From Candidatus Roseilinea sp. (GTDB taxonomy: Bacteria > Chloroflexota > Anaerolineae > J036 > Brachytrichaceae): a stretch of DNA of 64,000 nucleotides. Under the pieces are notes generated by a model that was given only the letters and a program-made list of their open reading frames with translations, ran no database searches and was not told where the DNA came from. Below are positions 7,961-19,985 of this stretch, in pieces; within the stretch, counting starts at the first letter, position 1, and every line of letters starts with the position of its first letter. Where the stretch lies: NCBI GenBank assembly GCA_025055235.1, contig JANWYN010000006.1, forward strand, positions 1 to 64,000, read 5' to 3'. A program made the position numbers and the translations under genes.

Positions 7961-8827
7961 CTACGCAGTCACCAGCGCCCGATACGTATGCGGCTGGCGC
8001 TGCTCGAGCAGGGGAAAGAGGTTGCGCCAGAAGGCCATCACGCCGAAGTCCAGGTCGGCGACCAACACGGCCGGCCGGCTGCGTGGTGCGCGGGCGAGGA
8101 CGCGGCCGGTCGGGTCGCATACGAACGACGAGCCGTAGAACCGGACCACGCCTTCATCGCCGGTGCGGTTGACTGCCGCCACGAACACGCCGTTGGCGAT
8201 GGCGTGGGCGATCATCATCGTCTGCCAGCGCGGCTGCGTGTCGAAGCCAGGGAAGTCCGGCTCGGAGCCGATGGCGGTGGGATAGACGATCAGCTCCGCG
8301 CCCTTCAGCGCGCAGATGCGCGCCATCTCCGGAAACCATTGGTCATAGCACGTCGGCACGGCGACCTTGATGAAGCCCAGGTCGTGCACCGGGTAGTCGG
8401 AGTCGCCGGGCGTGAAGTAGTAATCCTCGTGGTAGCCGCTGCCGCGCGGGATGTGCTGCTTGCGGGTGAAGCCGAACAGGTTGCCGCGCGGGTCGAAGAT
8501 GGCGGCGGTGTTGAAGTAGCGCCCGTCGGCGCGCTCGAACAGCGAGCCGACCACGAACGCGCCGGCCTCGCGCGCCAGCCGGCTGCACAGCGCGCTGGTC
8601 GGCCCTTCGCCGAGCGGCTCGGCCAGGGCGAAGCGCGCCGGGTCCTTCGCGTCAGCGAAGTAGCGGTGCAGCGTGAGTTCCTGCAGGCAGACCAGTTGCG
8701 CGCCGCGGGCTACAGCGGCCAGCACGCCACGGCGCAGTGCCTGCGCGTGCCGGGCCGGATCGGCGTGCCAGCGTTGTTGCACCAGCCCGATGCGGACGGT
8801 AGGTCGCTTCATCTTGTGCGTCGGCAT
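7961..8827 (-). CDS. Carbon-nitrogen hydrolase, N-carbamoylputrescine amidase-like
   Basis: The 288-residue nitrilase-superfamily protein has the catalytic triad in context: Glu in CLQELTLHRYF (about 50), Lys in RKQHIPRGSGYHEDYYF (about 125) and Cys in VPTCYDQWFPE (about 160). The CYDQWFPE and YYFTPGDSDYPV segments are typical of AguB, which hydrolyses N-carbamoylputrescine to putrescine in polyamine synthesis. No agmatine deiminase gene is in the window, so the pathway role is inferred. Start choice: the ATG at 8827 has a TAGAAT box 6 nt upstream. An internal ATG at 8812 is nearer the conserved region. Confidence 0.88.
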   Translation of the reverse strand: MPTHKMKRPTVRIGLVQQRWHADPARHAQALRRGVLAAVARGAQLVCLQELTLHRYFADAKDPARFALAEPLGEGPTSALCSRLAREAGAFVVGSLFERADGRYFNTAAIFDPRGNLFGFTRKQHIPRGSGYHEDYYFTPGDSDYPVHDLGFIKVAVPTCYDQWFPEMARICALKGAELIVYPTAIGSEPDFPGFDTQPRWQTMMIAHAIANGVFVAAVNRTGDEGVVRFYGSSFVCDPTGRVLARAPRSRPAVLVADLDFGVMAFWRNLFPLLEQRQPHTYRALVTA

Positions 8828-8833
8828 GCGGGG

Positions 8834-8839
8834 ATTCTA
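8834..8839 (-). promoter_or_regulatory. Candidate -10 box of a leaderless promoter
   Basis: TAGAAT on the minus strand (within TATAGAAT) ends 6 nt before the ATG at 8827. No ribosome binding site fits in the gap. Confidence 0.4.
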
Positions 8840-8880
8840 TACACACTCGGTAGGCGCACCCTTCACGGGCGCGCGGGCTT

Positions 8881-8920
8881 CGGCAGGCTTCGGCAGGCTT
8901 TGGCGGGCTTCGGCAAGCTC
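8881..8920. repeat. Four 10-bp direct repeats
   Basis: Units cggcaggctt, cggcaggctt, tggcgggctt and cggcaagctc are exactly in register. They lie in the 660-bp gap upstream of thrS, which further on carries small palindromes (for example AGTCGCC/GGCGACT near 9000), a -10 box and the T-box leader. Confidence 0.8.
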
Positions 8921-9093
8921 AGCCCGCGCGAATCCCACGGCCGCGGGCGTGCAGCCTGCGGCTACCGATGCCGACGCGCTCGGCCTAAACAGCGCGAAAG
9001 TCGCCCTGCGGCGACTGGCACACAGTCTGCGGCGGCGGACTTTGCCCGGCGTTGCCTGCGACTTCGAGCCGCCAGCAGAATGGCGGTTCGGCG

Positions 9094-9099
9094 TATAAT
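9094..9099 (+). promoter_or_regulatory. Candidate -10 box for the thrS leader
   Basis: A perfect TATAAT lies about 390 bp upstream of thrS. It would start a transcript near 9106 that includes the whole T-box leader. No good -35 is visible. Confidence 0.4.
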
Positions 9100-9105
9100 C
9101 GCAAG

Positions 9106-9450
9106 CACACGAGCCAAAGCAACGAGCGGAACACGCGCTGCGCAGCGCAGTTCTCAGCGAGCCGTCGTCAGGTGCGAGTGATGGCAACCAGCGGCGCAGC
9201 GGCACCCTCCGCGAGCGCTGGCCGAGCCAGCAAGGCCAGCCGGGCTTCGCCCGTTAGCGCGACAAAGAGCGGCCGGTTGGTGATTGGTAATTAGTAATTG
9301 GTAACTGGCGATTTGGCAGTTGGTGCTGATCGTCAATTACGAAGTTACCAATTACCAGTTACGAGTTACCAGTTACCAACTGCCGAAATTGGGTGGAACC
9401 GCGAGACCGAACGCCTCTCGCCCCATGGATGGGCCGGAGGCGTTTAATTT
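9106..9450 (+). promoter_or_regulatory. T-box riboswitch leader of thrS
   Basis: The conserved T-box sequence GGGTGGAACCGCG lies at 9391-9403. It is followed by a terminator-type stem (AACGCCTC at 9410-9417 pairing with GAGGCGTT at 9438-9445) and a T-rich run (9444-9451), just before thrS. In such leaders uncharged tRNA pairs with the specifier codon in Stem I and the UGGN bulge, preventing termination. The cognate tRNA here would be tRNA-Thr. Stem I is not clearly recognisable; one candidate ACC specifier is at 9187-9189. The 5' boundary is taken from the -10 box at 9094. A long heptad hairpin (9274-9380) sits between Stem I and the T-box. Confidence 0.75.
9274..9380. repeat. Inverted TTGGTAA/TTACCAA heptad arrays in the leader
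   Basis: The left arm has variants of TTGGTAA (TTGGTGA, TTGGTAA, TTAGTAA, TTGGTAA). The right arm from about 9343 has TTACCAA, TTACCAG, TTACGAG, TTACCAG and TTACCAA. They could fold into an extended hairpin inside the T-box transcript. The same unit reappears before pheS at about 54341-54380. Confidence 0.82.
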
Positions 9451-9490
9451 TGGGCACACAGGATGCTGAACTCGAACACGGAAGATGAGC

Positions 9491-11377
9491 ATGTCACAGG
9501 CAGCCAATCCTCCTTCGGAAGAAACAATCGCTTACGGCAAGGGCAAGCGCATGCCGTTGTCGCTCTACAAGCTACGCCACTCGCTGGCGCACGTCATGGC
9601 GCAGGCGGTGACCGAGCTCTTCCCCGAAGCCAAGCCGACCATCGGCCCGCCGGTGGAGAACGGCTTCTACTACGACTTCTACGTGCCCAAGCCGTTCACG
9701 CCCGAGGACTTAGCGCGGATCGAGGCGCGCATGCGCGAGATCGTGAACAAGCACGTGGACTTCGTGCGCCGCGAGGTGAGCGAGGCCGAAGCGCGCGAGC
9801 TGTTCAAGGCCAACCCGTTCAAGCTGGAGCTGATTGACGGGCTGGCGCAAGGGGTGGCGGATGATATGGGTGAGCAGGCCGACTCCCCACTCCCCACTTC
9901 CGACTCATCCAAAGGAAGTCGGGAGTCGGGAGTGATCACTGTTTATACGCAGGACACCTTCACCGACCTGTGCCGCGGGCCGCACGTGGCGAACACGCGC
10001 GAGATCAACCCCGATGCGTTCAAGCTGACGCAGAGCAGCGGCGCATACTGGCGCGGCGACGAGCGCCGGCCGATGCTGCAGCGCATCTACGGCCTGGCCT
10101 TCTACACGCCGGAGGAGCTGCAGCAATACCTGCACATGCAGGAAGAAGCGCGCAAGCGCGACCATCGCAAGCTGGGCGCCGAGCTGGAGATCTTCCTGTT
10201 CGATGACGAGGTCGGCCCCGGCCTGCCGCTGTGGCAGCCCAACGGCGGCGTCATCATCGAGCAGCTCGAAGCGCTGGCCAAGAAGGTGGAAGAAGAGGCC
10301 GGCTATGAGCGCGTGAAAACGCCGCACGTGACCAAGGAAGACCTCTTCCTGCGCAGCGGCCACCTGCCGTACTACGCCGAGAGCATGTATCCGCCGATGA
10401 CGCTGGAGGACGGCCAGAAGTACTACCTGAAGCCGATGAACTGCCCGTTCCACCACAAGATCTACGCCGCCAAGCCGCGCAGCTACCGCGATCTGCCGCT
10501 CCGGCTGGCAGAGTACGGCACGTGCTATCGCTACGAGCAGAGCGGCGAGCTGTTCGGCCTGATGCGCGTGCGCTCGATGCAGATGAACGACGCGCACATC
10601 TACTGCACCGAGGAGCAGTTCGAGAGCGAGTTCCTCGGCGTGGTTAACCTATACCTGAAGTACTTCAAGATCTTCGGCATCGAGAAGTACGTCATGCGCC
10701 TAAGCCTGCATAGCGACGAAGGCCTGGGCAAGAAGTATGTGGACAACAAGTCGCTCTGGCTGAAGACGGAGGACATGGTGCGGCGCGCCATGCGCGACGG
10801 GAACGTGCCGTTCTACGAAGCCGAGGACGAGGCCGCCTTCTACGGCCCGAAGATTGACGTGCAAATCTTCAGCGCCATCGGCCGCGAGTTCACCCTGGCG
10901 ACCAACCAAGTGGACTTCGCCGTGCCGCCGCGCTTCAACTTGACCTACACGGACAAGGACGGCCAGGAGAAGACGCCGCTCTGCCTGCACCGTGCCCCGC
11001 TGGGCACGCACGAGCGCTTCATCGGCTTCCTAATCGAGCATTTCGCCGGCGCCTTGCCGCTGTGGCTGGCGCCGGTTCAGGCCATGCTCATCCCGATCGC
11101 CGATCGCCATGTGGACTACTGCCGCAGCGTAGAGAGGCAACTGCGCGCCTGCGGCATCCGCGCGCGGGTGGATGACGGCCCGGACCGCATGCAGAACAAG
11201 ATCCGCAAGGCGCAGCACATGAAGATTCCCTACATGCTCGTCGTGGGTGACAAGGAGGCGCACGCCGAAGCCGTCGCCGTCCGGCTGCGCACCGGCGAGG
11301 ACCTCAAGGCGATGCCGGTCGGCCAGTTCATTGCACGGGCCAGGGGGCTGATCGAGTCCTACGCCTTGACGCTGTGA
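9491..11377 (+). CDS. thrS: Threonyl-tRNA synthetase
   Basis: About 628 residues. It charges tRNA-Thr in the cytoplasm. The editing domain motifs RHSLAHVMAQAV and DLCRGPHV are present, followed by the class II catalytic core with MNCPFHHKIY (zinc ligand Cys), CYRYEQSGELFGLMRVRSM, and the C-terminal anticodon-binding domain (DRHVDYCRSVERQL onward). The N-terminal TGS domain of E. coli ThrRS is missing. About 18 residues rich in Ser/Pro/Asp, encoded by heptad repeats at 9881-9933, are inserted just before the editing-domain Cys motif (about residues 131-148). Start choice: GGAAG at 9480-9484 is well spaced for the ATG at 9491 but too close for the ATG at 9485. Expression is under the T-box upstream. 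Confidence 0.95.
   Translation: MSQAANPPSEETIAYGKGKRMPLSLYKLRHSLAHVMAQAVTELFPEAKPTIGPPVENGFYYDFYVPKPFTPEDLARIEARMREIVNKHVDFVRREVSEAEARELFKANPFKLELIDGLAQGVADDMGEQADSPLPTSDSSKGSRESGVITVYTQDTFTDLCRGPHVANTREINPDAFKLTQSSGAYWRGDERRPMLQRIYGLAFYTPEELQQYLHMQEEARKRDHRKLGAELEIFLFDDEVGPGLPLWQPNGGVIIEQLEALAKKVEEEAGYERVKTPHVTKEDLFLRSGHLPYYAESMYPPMTLEDGQKYYLKPMNCPFHHKIYAAKPRSYRDLPLRLAEYGTCYRYEQSGELFGLMRVRSMQMNDAHIYCTEEQFESEFLGVVNLYLKYFKIFGIEKYVMRLSLHSDEGLGKKYVDNKSLWLKTEDMVRRAMRDGNVPFYEAEDEAAFYGPKIDVQIFSAIGREFTLATNQVDFAVPPRFNLTYTDKDGQEKTPLCLHRAPLGTHERFIGFLIEHFAGALPLWLAPVQAMLIPIADRHVDYCRSVERQLRACGIRARVDDGPDRMQNKIRKAQHMKIPYMLVVGDKEAHAEAVAVRLRTGEDLKAMPVGQFIARARGLIESYALTL
9881..9933. repeat. Inverted GACTCCC/GGGAGTC heptads inside thrS
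   Basis: The left arm (9881-9905) has GACTCCC-type units and the right arm (9914-9933) has GGAAGTC, GGGAGTC and GGGAGT. An 8-base spacer separates them. The array is in frame within the thrS editing domain. Confidence 0.85.
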
Positions 11378-11438
11378 GCACCGGCGCGCCGGCGGGGTCG
11401 CGGCGGCGTGAGGCCGACCTTTCGCGTTGAAAGGGGTC

Positions 11439-11466
11439 TTGACACCCTGCATACGCTGCATATAAT
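11439..11466 (+). promoter_or_regulatory. Strong sigma-A promoter of rpoB
   Basis: Consensus TTGACA (11439-11444) and TATAAT (11461-11466) are separated by 16 bp. Transcription should start near 11473, about 150 nt before rpoB. Confidence 0.88.
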
Positions 11467-11483
11467 TGCGGCCATCAAACAGA

Positions 11484-11550
11484 GGCAGTTCAAGAGACGT
11501 AGGCGACTAGGGATTACCTGGTCGCCTTAAGTTCGTCTCTCGAGACTGCC
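11484..11550 (+). ncRNA. Nested-hairpin leader RNA of rpoB
   Basis: Three nested stems are seen. GGCAGT (11484-11489) pairs with ACTGCC (11545-11550), AGAGACG (11493-11499) with CGTCTCT (11534-11540), and AGGCGAC (11501-11507) with GTCGCCT (11521-11527). No U-run follows, so this is not a simple terminator. It starts about 11 nt after the predicted transcription start. It may be a protein-binding autoregulatory leader, comparable in role to the L10 leader of rplJL-rpoBC operons. I could not match it to that family. Confidence 0.65.
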
Positions 11551-11624
11551 ATTACGCATGTTAGGTGCATCCATCACTGGATGCGGGTTCAGTTGCCCTG
11601 AAGCGATTCAAGGATGGTAGATTG

Positions 11625-15542
<3,918 letters not shown>

Positions 15543-15570
15543 TCGCTCCACCCCTGTCATGAACCGGATG

Positions 15571-15604
15571 GAACGCGCCACGCGCTCTTGCACGTGGCGC
15601 GTTC
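15571..15604 (+). terminator. rpoB terminator hairpin
   Basis: A perfect 12-bp stem has GAACGCGCCACG (15571-15582) paired with CGTGGCGCGTTC (15593-15604) around a 10-base loop. A short GTTTG tract follows. It lies 28 bp after the rpoB stop, which supports rpoB being transcribed without rpoC. Confidence 0.75.
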
Positions 15605-15623
15605 GTTTGCTGCGAACCACATC

Positions 15624-17282
15624 GTGTTTCTCCGCCTCTTAGCGGTCGTCTTGATGGTCGCATTCATCCCGACGCCGGACGTGCACGGCCAGACGGACGC
15701 CGTGGCGCACCGCGTCGAAGCGCTCATGGCGACGATGACGACCGAGCAGAAAGTCGGCCAGCTCTTCCTGGTGGCGTTCTCCGGCCCGCACATGTCGCGC
15801 TCACTCAAGCGCATGATCGAGCGCGATCACATCGGAGGCATCGTGTTGTTCGATAGCGCCGGCAACATCCGAAGCGCCGGGCAGGTCGTCAAGCTGATCA
15901 ACGACGCGCAAGCGCTGGCGAAGTCCAGCGGCGCAGGTATCCCCTTGTTCGTGGCCATAGACGAAGAAGGCGGCAAGGTGGCCCGTCTGCCGCGCATCGC
16001 GGCGTGGTTCCCCTCGCAAATGGCGCTGGGGGCGACCGGCTCCGAGGCACACGCGCGCGCAATGGCCCGCGCGGTGTCAGCAGAACTTCGCGCGCTCGGC
16101 ATCAACATGAACCTCGCGCCGGTGCTCGATGTGAACGACAACCCGGCCAATCCGGTGATCGGCACGCGCGCCTTCGGCGCCGATCCGGCGCTGGTGGCCC
16201 GGTTGGGCGCGGCGATGGTGGACGAGTATCGGTCGCAGGGCATCCTCGCGGCGGTGAAGCATTTCCCCGGCCACGGCAGCACCGACGTGGATTCGCACGA
16301 TGCGCTGCCCGTCGTCAGTCGCACGCTGCAGTCGCTGATCGCGACTGATGTGCTGCCCTTCGTCCGCGCTCGCGCCGACGCGATCATGACCGCGCACGTG
16401 CTGTATTCGGACCTCGATCCCGATGCGCCGGCGACCCTTTCGCCTAAGATCCTGCGCGGGCTGTTGCGCAAGCAGTTGGGCTACAACGGGTTGATCGTGA
16501 GCGACTCGCTGCTAATGGGAGCACTCACCGGCAACGCCAAGCTGAACGACGTCGTCGTGCGCGCCTTCGCGGCGGGCGTGGACGTGCTGGCCATCGGCGC
16601 CGACGCCGGCTACACCCGGCTCGACCGGCGAACGACGTATCAGGCCGTGCTCGACGCGGTCAACGCCGATCCTGCGTTGCGACGCCGGCTGGATGAGTCG
16701 GTGCGGCGCATCCTGACGGCCAAGGCGCGGTATGGCTTGCTCGATCACCGGCCGGCCGATCCGCGCCGGGCTGTTGCTGCGCTGGGTGACCCCGCGCATC
16801 GCGAGGCGGCGGATCGCATCGCCCGAGACAGCGTGACGCTGGTGCGCGATGAAGGTAAGCTCGTCCCGATTCGCCCCGAGGCGAACGTGTTGCTGGTGTT
16901 GCCGGCTGCGGCCAACGACCTGGGCGGCAGGCTGCGCGCATGCCACCGCAAGCTGACCGTGATGCGCATGCGCCAGAATCCTACCGCCGGGGAGGCGAAG
17001 GCGCTGGCCCGCCGCGCCGCGCGCTTCGACGTGGTGGTGCTGGCGACGATGAACGCGAACCGGCATCCCGGTCAGGCCGCGGTGGTGAAGGCATTGCGCG
17101 AGGGCGGCACGCCGATGATCGTGGCAGCGCTGCAAAGCCCGTATGACCTGCTCGGCTTCCCGGAGGTGAAGACCTACCTCACGGCGTTCAGCGACGTGCC
17201 GGCGTCATTGCAGGCGCTCGCCGATGTGCTCTGCGGCAACGCCCAGGCGCGCGGGAAGCTGCCGGTGCAGCTCGCGCCGTAG
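15624..17282 (+). CDS. Exported glycoside hydrolase family 3 (beta-N-acetylhexosaminidase-like)
   Basis: About 552 residues. An N-terminal signal peptide (VFLRLLAVVLMVAFIPTPD, cleavage near VHGQ) is followed by the GH3 TIM barrel: VGQLFLVAFSG, IPLFVAIDEEGGKVARLP, and the NagZ-type motif KHFPGHGSTDVDSHD (about 215-230). The catalytic nucleophile Asp is expected in VSDSLLMGAL. A C-terminal domain of about 180 residues follows, as in secreted two-domain homologues. It probably releases GlcNAc from cell-wall or glycan material outside the membrane. The start is uncertain: GTG 15624 gives a clean signal peptide. TTG 15588 and GTG 15594 would sit inside the rpoB terminator. Confidence 0.85.
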   Translation: MFLRLLAVVLMVAFIPTPDVHGQTDAVAHRVEALMATMTTEQKVGQLFLVAFSGPHMSRSLKRMIERDHIGGIVLFDSAGNIRSAGQVVKLINDAQALAKSSGAGIPLFVAIDEEGGKVARLPRIAAWFPSQMALGATGSEAHARAMARAVSAELRALGINMNLAPVLDVNDNPANPVIGTRAFGADPALVARLGAAMVDEYRSQGILAAVKHFPGHGSTDVDSHDALPVVSRTLQSLIATDVLPFVRARADAIMTAHVLYSDLDPDAPATLSPKILRGLLRKQLGYNGLIVSDSLLMGALTGNAKLNDVVVRAFAAGVDVLAIGADAGYTRLDRRTTYQAVLDAVNADPALRRRLDESVRRILTAKARYGLLDHRPADPRRAVAALGDPAHREAADRIARDSVTLVRDEGKLVPIRPEANVLLVLPAAANDLGGRLRACHRKLTVMRMRQNPTAGEAKALARRAARFDVVVLATMNANRHPGQAAVVKALREGGTPMIVAALQSPYDLLGFPEVKTYLTAFSDVPASLQALADVLCGNAQARGKLPVQLAP

Positions 17283-17286
17283 CAGT

Positions 17287-17832
17287 TCAACGTTGCAGCC
17301 GCAGCAGCGCGAGCGCCATGCAGGCGGCCCACGGCATCAGCTTGAACTCGCCTGTGGCCAGCGCGTGCATGACCTCGGCCCGGCTGAGCAGGAGCAACGT
17401 TTGCTCCTCCAGGTCGTCGGCGTTCACCGCGGCGACTTGGTGCGCCCCCAGCGCCAGCCACAGGTGCCCGACGCCCGCGCCGCGATTGCCGTCCACCGGA
17501 TAGCTGCCGAGGCGCAGCCACTCGCGCGCCGCGTAGCCGGTCTCTTCGAGCAGCTCGCGCTTGGCGCAGTCGAGCGGGTCTTCGCCGGGTTCGAGATACC
17601 CGCCGGCAGTGGCCAGCGACGGGCCGTCCTTCACCGCGTATTTCACCTGGCGAAAGCACAGAAAGCGCTCGTCGTCGGTGACCGCAGCGACGTTGACGAA
17701 GTCGGGCGTGATCACCCACGGCCAGTCGGGGATCACCCGGCCATCGGGCAGCTCGACCTCGTGCTGCTCCAGCGTGATCCAGGGCGGCTGGGCGAACAGG
17801 ACGCGGCGGGCGCGTGTCTTCCAGGGGCGCAT
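17287..17832 (-). CDS. Nudix hydrolase, ADP-ribose pyrophosphatase-like
   Basis: The 181-residue protein has a complete Nudix box (GGYLEPGEDPLDCAKRELLE followed by ETGY, about 94-117), which binds Mg and cleaves nucleoside diphosphate derivatives. The upstream Gly-rich loop and the downstream HLWLALGAHQV segment fit the ADP-ribose or NDP-sugar type, but the substrate is not determined. It is convergent with the GH3 gene (4-bp gap) and lies 30 bp downstream of the aminotransferase on the same strand, so it is possibly co-transcribed with it. Confidence 0.88.
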   Translation of the reverse strand: MRPWKTRARRVLFAQPPWITLEQHEVELPDGRVIPDWPWVITPDFVNVAAVTDDERFLCFRQVKYAVKDGPSLATAGGYLEPGEDPLDCAKRELLEETGYAAREWLRLGSYPVDGNRGAGVGHLWLALGAHQVAAVNADDLEEQTLLLLSRAEVMHALATGEFKLMPWAACMALALLRLQR

Positions 17833-17862
17833 GGTGAGAGCAATGCGGCGGCTGCTGGCGCT

Positions 17863-19200
17863 TCACTCCACGACGAAGTCGTCGGCGATCTCCAGCGCAC
17901 GATCTACGATCGCCAGCCCCTCCAGCAGCTCTTCCTTCGTGATGCACAACGGCGGATTGACGAAGAAGTTGTTCCAGCGAATGAAGGTGAACAGGCCGTT
18001 GTCGTTGAAGAACTTCTTGATCAGGTTCATCACATGCATCTCGTCGCCCTTGGCGTTGTAAGGGGCCATCGGCTCTTTCGTGTGGCGATTCTTCACCAGC
18101 TCGAAGATGCTGAACAGGCCGATGTGGCGGACGTCGCCCACCGAGGGATGCTTGGCCTTGAGCTTGTCTTCTTCCTCGGCCAGGAACTTGCCCATCTCCG
18201 CAGCGCGTTCGATCAGGTTGTCTTCTTTGTAGACGTTGATGCAGGCGATGGCTGCAGCGCAGCTCAAGGCGTGGCCGCCATAGGTCAGGCCGGACCAGAG
18301 CACGTGATCCTCAAAGTACTCGCCGATCTCTTCCGACACGATGCAGTTGCCGAGCGGCGCGTAGCTGCTGGTTAGCCCCTTGGCCATGGTCATGATGTCT
18401 GGCGCAATGTCGTAATGCTCGCAGGCGAACCACTTGCCGGTGCGCCCGAAGCCGCACATCACTTCGTCCAGGATCAGAAAGATGCCGTATTTGTCGCACA
18501 ACTGGCGCAAGCCTTGATAGTAGGCTTTGGTCGGGATGATGATGCCGTTCGTGCCGGTGATCGTCTCGACGAGGATGGCGGCAATGGTGTGCGGCCCCTC
18601 GAACTTGATAATGTCTTCGGTCTGGTTCAGGCACTCGGCCATGAACTCATCCTCCGAGATGTTCAGCCGGCAGCGATAGTAGTAGGGGTCGGGGATGCGC
18701 ACCACGCCGGGGATGCCTGGCTCGCTGGCCCAGCGGCGCGGGTCACCGGTCAACGTCATCGAGCCGTAGGTGCCCCCGTGGTAGGAGCGATAGCGCACCA
18801 GAATCTTGTGCTTGCCGCTCACCATGCGCGCGATCTTGACCGCGTTCTCGTTGGCTTCGCTGCCGCCCAGCGTGAAGAACGACTTCTTCAGGTTGCCCGG
18901 GGTGATCTCGGCCAGCATCTGGCCCAGCCGGCCGCGGACTTCGGTCGCGGCGTAGGGGTTGGCGTAGGTCAGCTTGGCAGCTTGCTCCTGGATGGCGCGG
19001 ATGACGCGCTCGTCGCCGTGGCCGATGTTCACGCTCATCAACTGGGAGTTGAAGTCAATGTAGCGCTTGCCGTCGGTCGTCCAAAAATACACGCCCTTGG
19101 CGCGGTCAATCGGCAGCGGCGTGAAGCCGCGTTGCATGTTCCATTCGAACAGGGTGTATTCCTTGTTGAGGCGGATGACTTCTTCTGCGGTCAGTGCCAT
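17863..19200 (-). CDS. Class III PLP-dependent aminotransferase
   Basis: 445 residues. The fold-type I class III signature is clear: IDFNSQLMSVNIGHGD near 45, FTLGGSEANENAVKIAR near 100, ILDEVMCGFGRTGKWF near 245 and the PLP-lysine region MAKGLTSSYAPLGN near 275. The N-terminal GFTPLPIDRAKGVYFWTTDG resembles taurine- or beta-alanine-type pyruvate aminotransferases. The true amino donor is unknown. The ATG at 19200 is preferred: CTGGAG lies about 6 nt upstream, and the longer frame from 19254 would begin inside the tlyA gene. A TACAAT at 19234-19239 may serve as its -10. Confidence 0.88.
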   Translation of the reverse strand: MALTAEEVIRLNKEYTLFEWNMQRGFTPLPIDRAKGVYFWTTDGKRYIDFNSQLMSVNIGHGDERVIRAIQEQAAKLTYANPYAATEVRGRLGQMLAEITPGNLKKSFFTLGGSEANENAVKIARMVSGKHKILVRYRSYHGGTYGSMTLTGDPRRWASEPGIPGVVRIPDPYYYRCRLNISEDEFMAECLNQTEDIIKFEGPHTIAAILVETITGTNGIIIPTKAYYQGLRQLCDKYGIFLILDEVMCGFGRTGKWFACEHYDIAPDIMTMAKGLTSSYAPLGNCIVSEEIGEYFEDHVLWSGLTYGGHALSCAAAIACINVYKEDNLIERAAEMGKFLAEEEDKLKAKHPSVGDVRHIGLFSIFELVKNRHTKEPMAPYNAKGDEMHVMNLIKKFFNDNGLFTFIRWNNFFVNPPLCITKEELLEGLAIVDRALEIADDFVVE

Positions 19201-19240
19201 GGTGACTCCAGATCGTTGGGGGTGATTTGCATGGATTGTA

Positions 19241-19978
19241 TCAATCTGCCGCAAACCAGGCGAGGAACTCCTTGTTGCCGTCCGCGCCGCGGATGGGCGA
19301 TTCGATCACGCTGCGTGCCGGCCATCCCTGCTGCGCGCAGAACGCGGTGATGCGCGCGACGACCTCGCGGTGCACCCGCGGGTCGCGCACGATGCCGCCT
19401 TTGCCCACTTGCGCCCGGCCGGCCTCGAACTGCGGCTTGATGAGCGCGATGACACCGCCTGTGCGCGGCGCGGGTTGCGCTACCCAGCCGAACACCTTGG
19501 GCAGGATCAATTCGAGCGAGATGAACGACACGTCCACCGTCGCCAGGGCGACCGGTTCGGGCAGCTTATCGAGGTAGCGTGCGTTGACGCCTTCCATGAC
19601 GACCACGCGCGGATCTTGGCGCAGGCGCCAGTGCAACTGGTTGCTGCCCACGTCCACGGCGTACACGCGCGCCGCGCCGCGCTGCAACAAGCAATCGGTG
19701 AAGCCGCCGGTGCTGCTGCCCACGTCGGCGCAGACCCAGCCGGATGGCACGATGTGAAAGTGATCGAGCGCCGCTTCCAGCTTATAGCCGCCGCGGGAGA
19801 CGTATTTGGGCGCTTGCGCGACGGTGATGGTCACGTCCTCGTCGAAACGTTTGGCCGGCTGGTCCACCACTTGGTCGTTGACGCGCACCTCGCCGGCGCG
19901 AATCAGCCGCTGTGCCCAGTCGCGGCTCTCGGCCAGGCCGCGGGCCACCATCAGCGTATCCAGGCGAACCTTGGGCAT
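19241..19978 (-). CDS. TlyA-type rRNA 2'-O-methyltransferase / hemolysin A family
   Basis: 245 residues. An N-terminal S4 RNA-binding domain (RLDTLMVARGLAESRDWAQR, about 5-65) precedes an FtsJ-like methyltransferase. SAM motif I is ADVGSSTGGFTDCLLQRGA near 88, and DVSFISLELILP and ALIKPQFEAGRAQVGKGGIV follow. TlyA methylates 16S/23S rRNA in mycobacteria. Most bacterial homologues are annotated hemolysin A without proven toxin activity. The gene is 7 bp from the phosphoesterase upstream, so probably the two are in one operon. Confidence 0.92.
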   Translation of the reverse strand: MPKVRLDTLMVARGLAESRDWAQRLIRAGEVRVNDQVVDQPAKRFDEDVTITVAQAPKYVSRGGYKLEAALDHFHIVPSGWVCADVGSSTGGFTDCLLQRGAARVYAVDVGSNQLHWRLRQDPRVVVMEGVNARYLDKLPEPVALATVDVSFISLELILPKVFGWVAQPAPRTGGVIALIKPQFEAGRAQVGKGGIVRDPRVHREVVARITAFCAQQGWPARSVIESPIRGADGNKEFLAWFAAD

Positions 19979-19985
19979 GCAGCGC

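Noticed and set aside
7847-9181. A 444-codon plus-strand frame over the amidase gene
   Set aside because: Antisense to a complete nitrilase with catalytic triad; its ends fall in repeats.
11382-11393. CCGGCGCGCCGG palindrome after thrS as a terminator
   Set aside because: No U-run and very short; GCCGGC palindromes are abundant here by composition.
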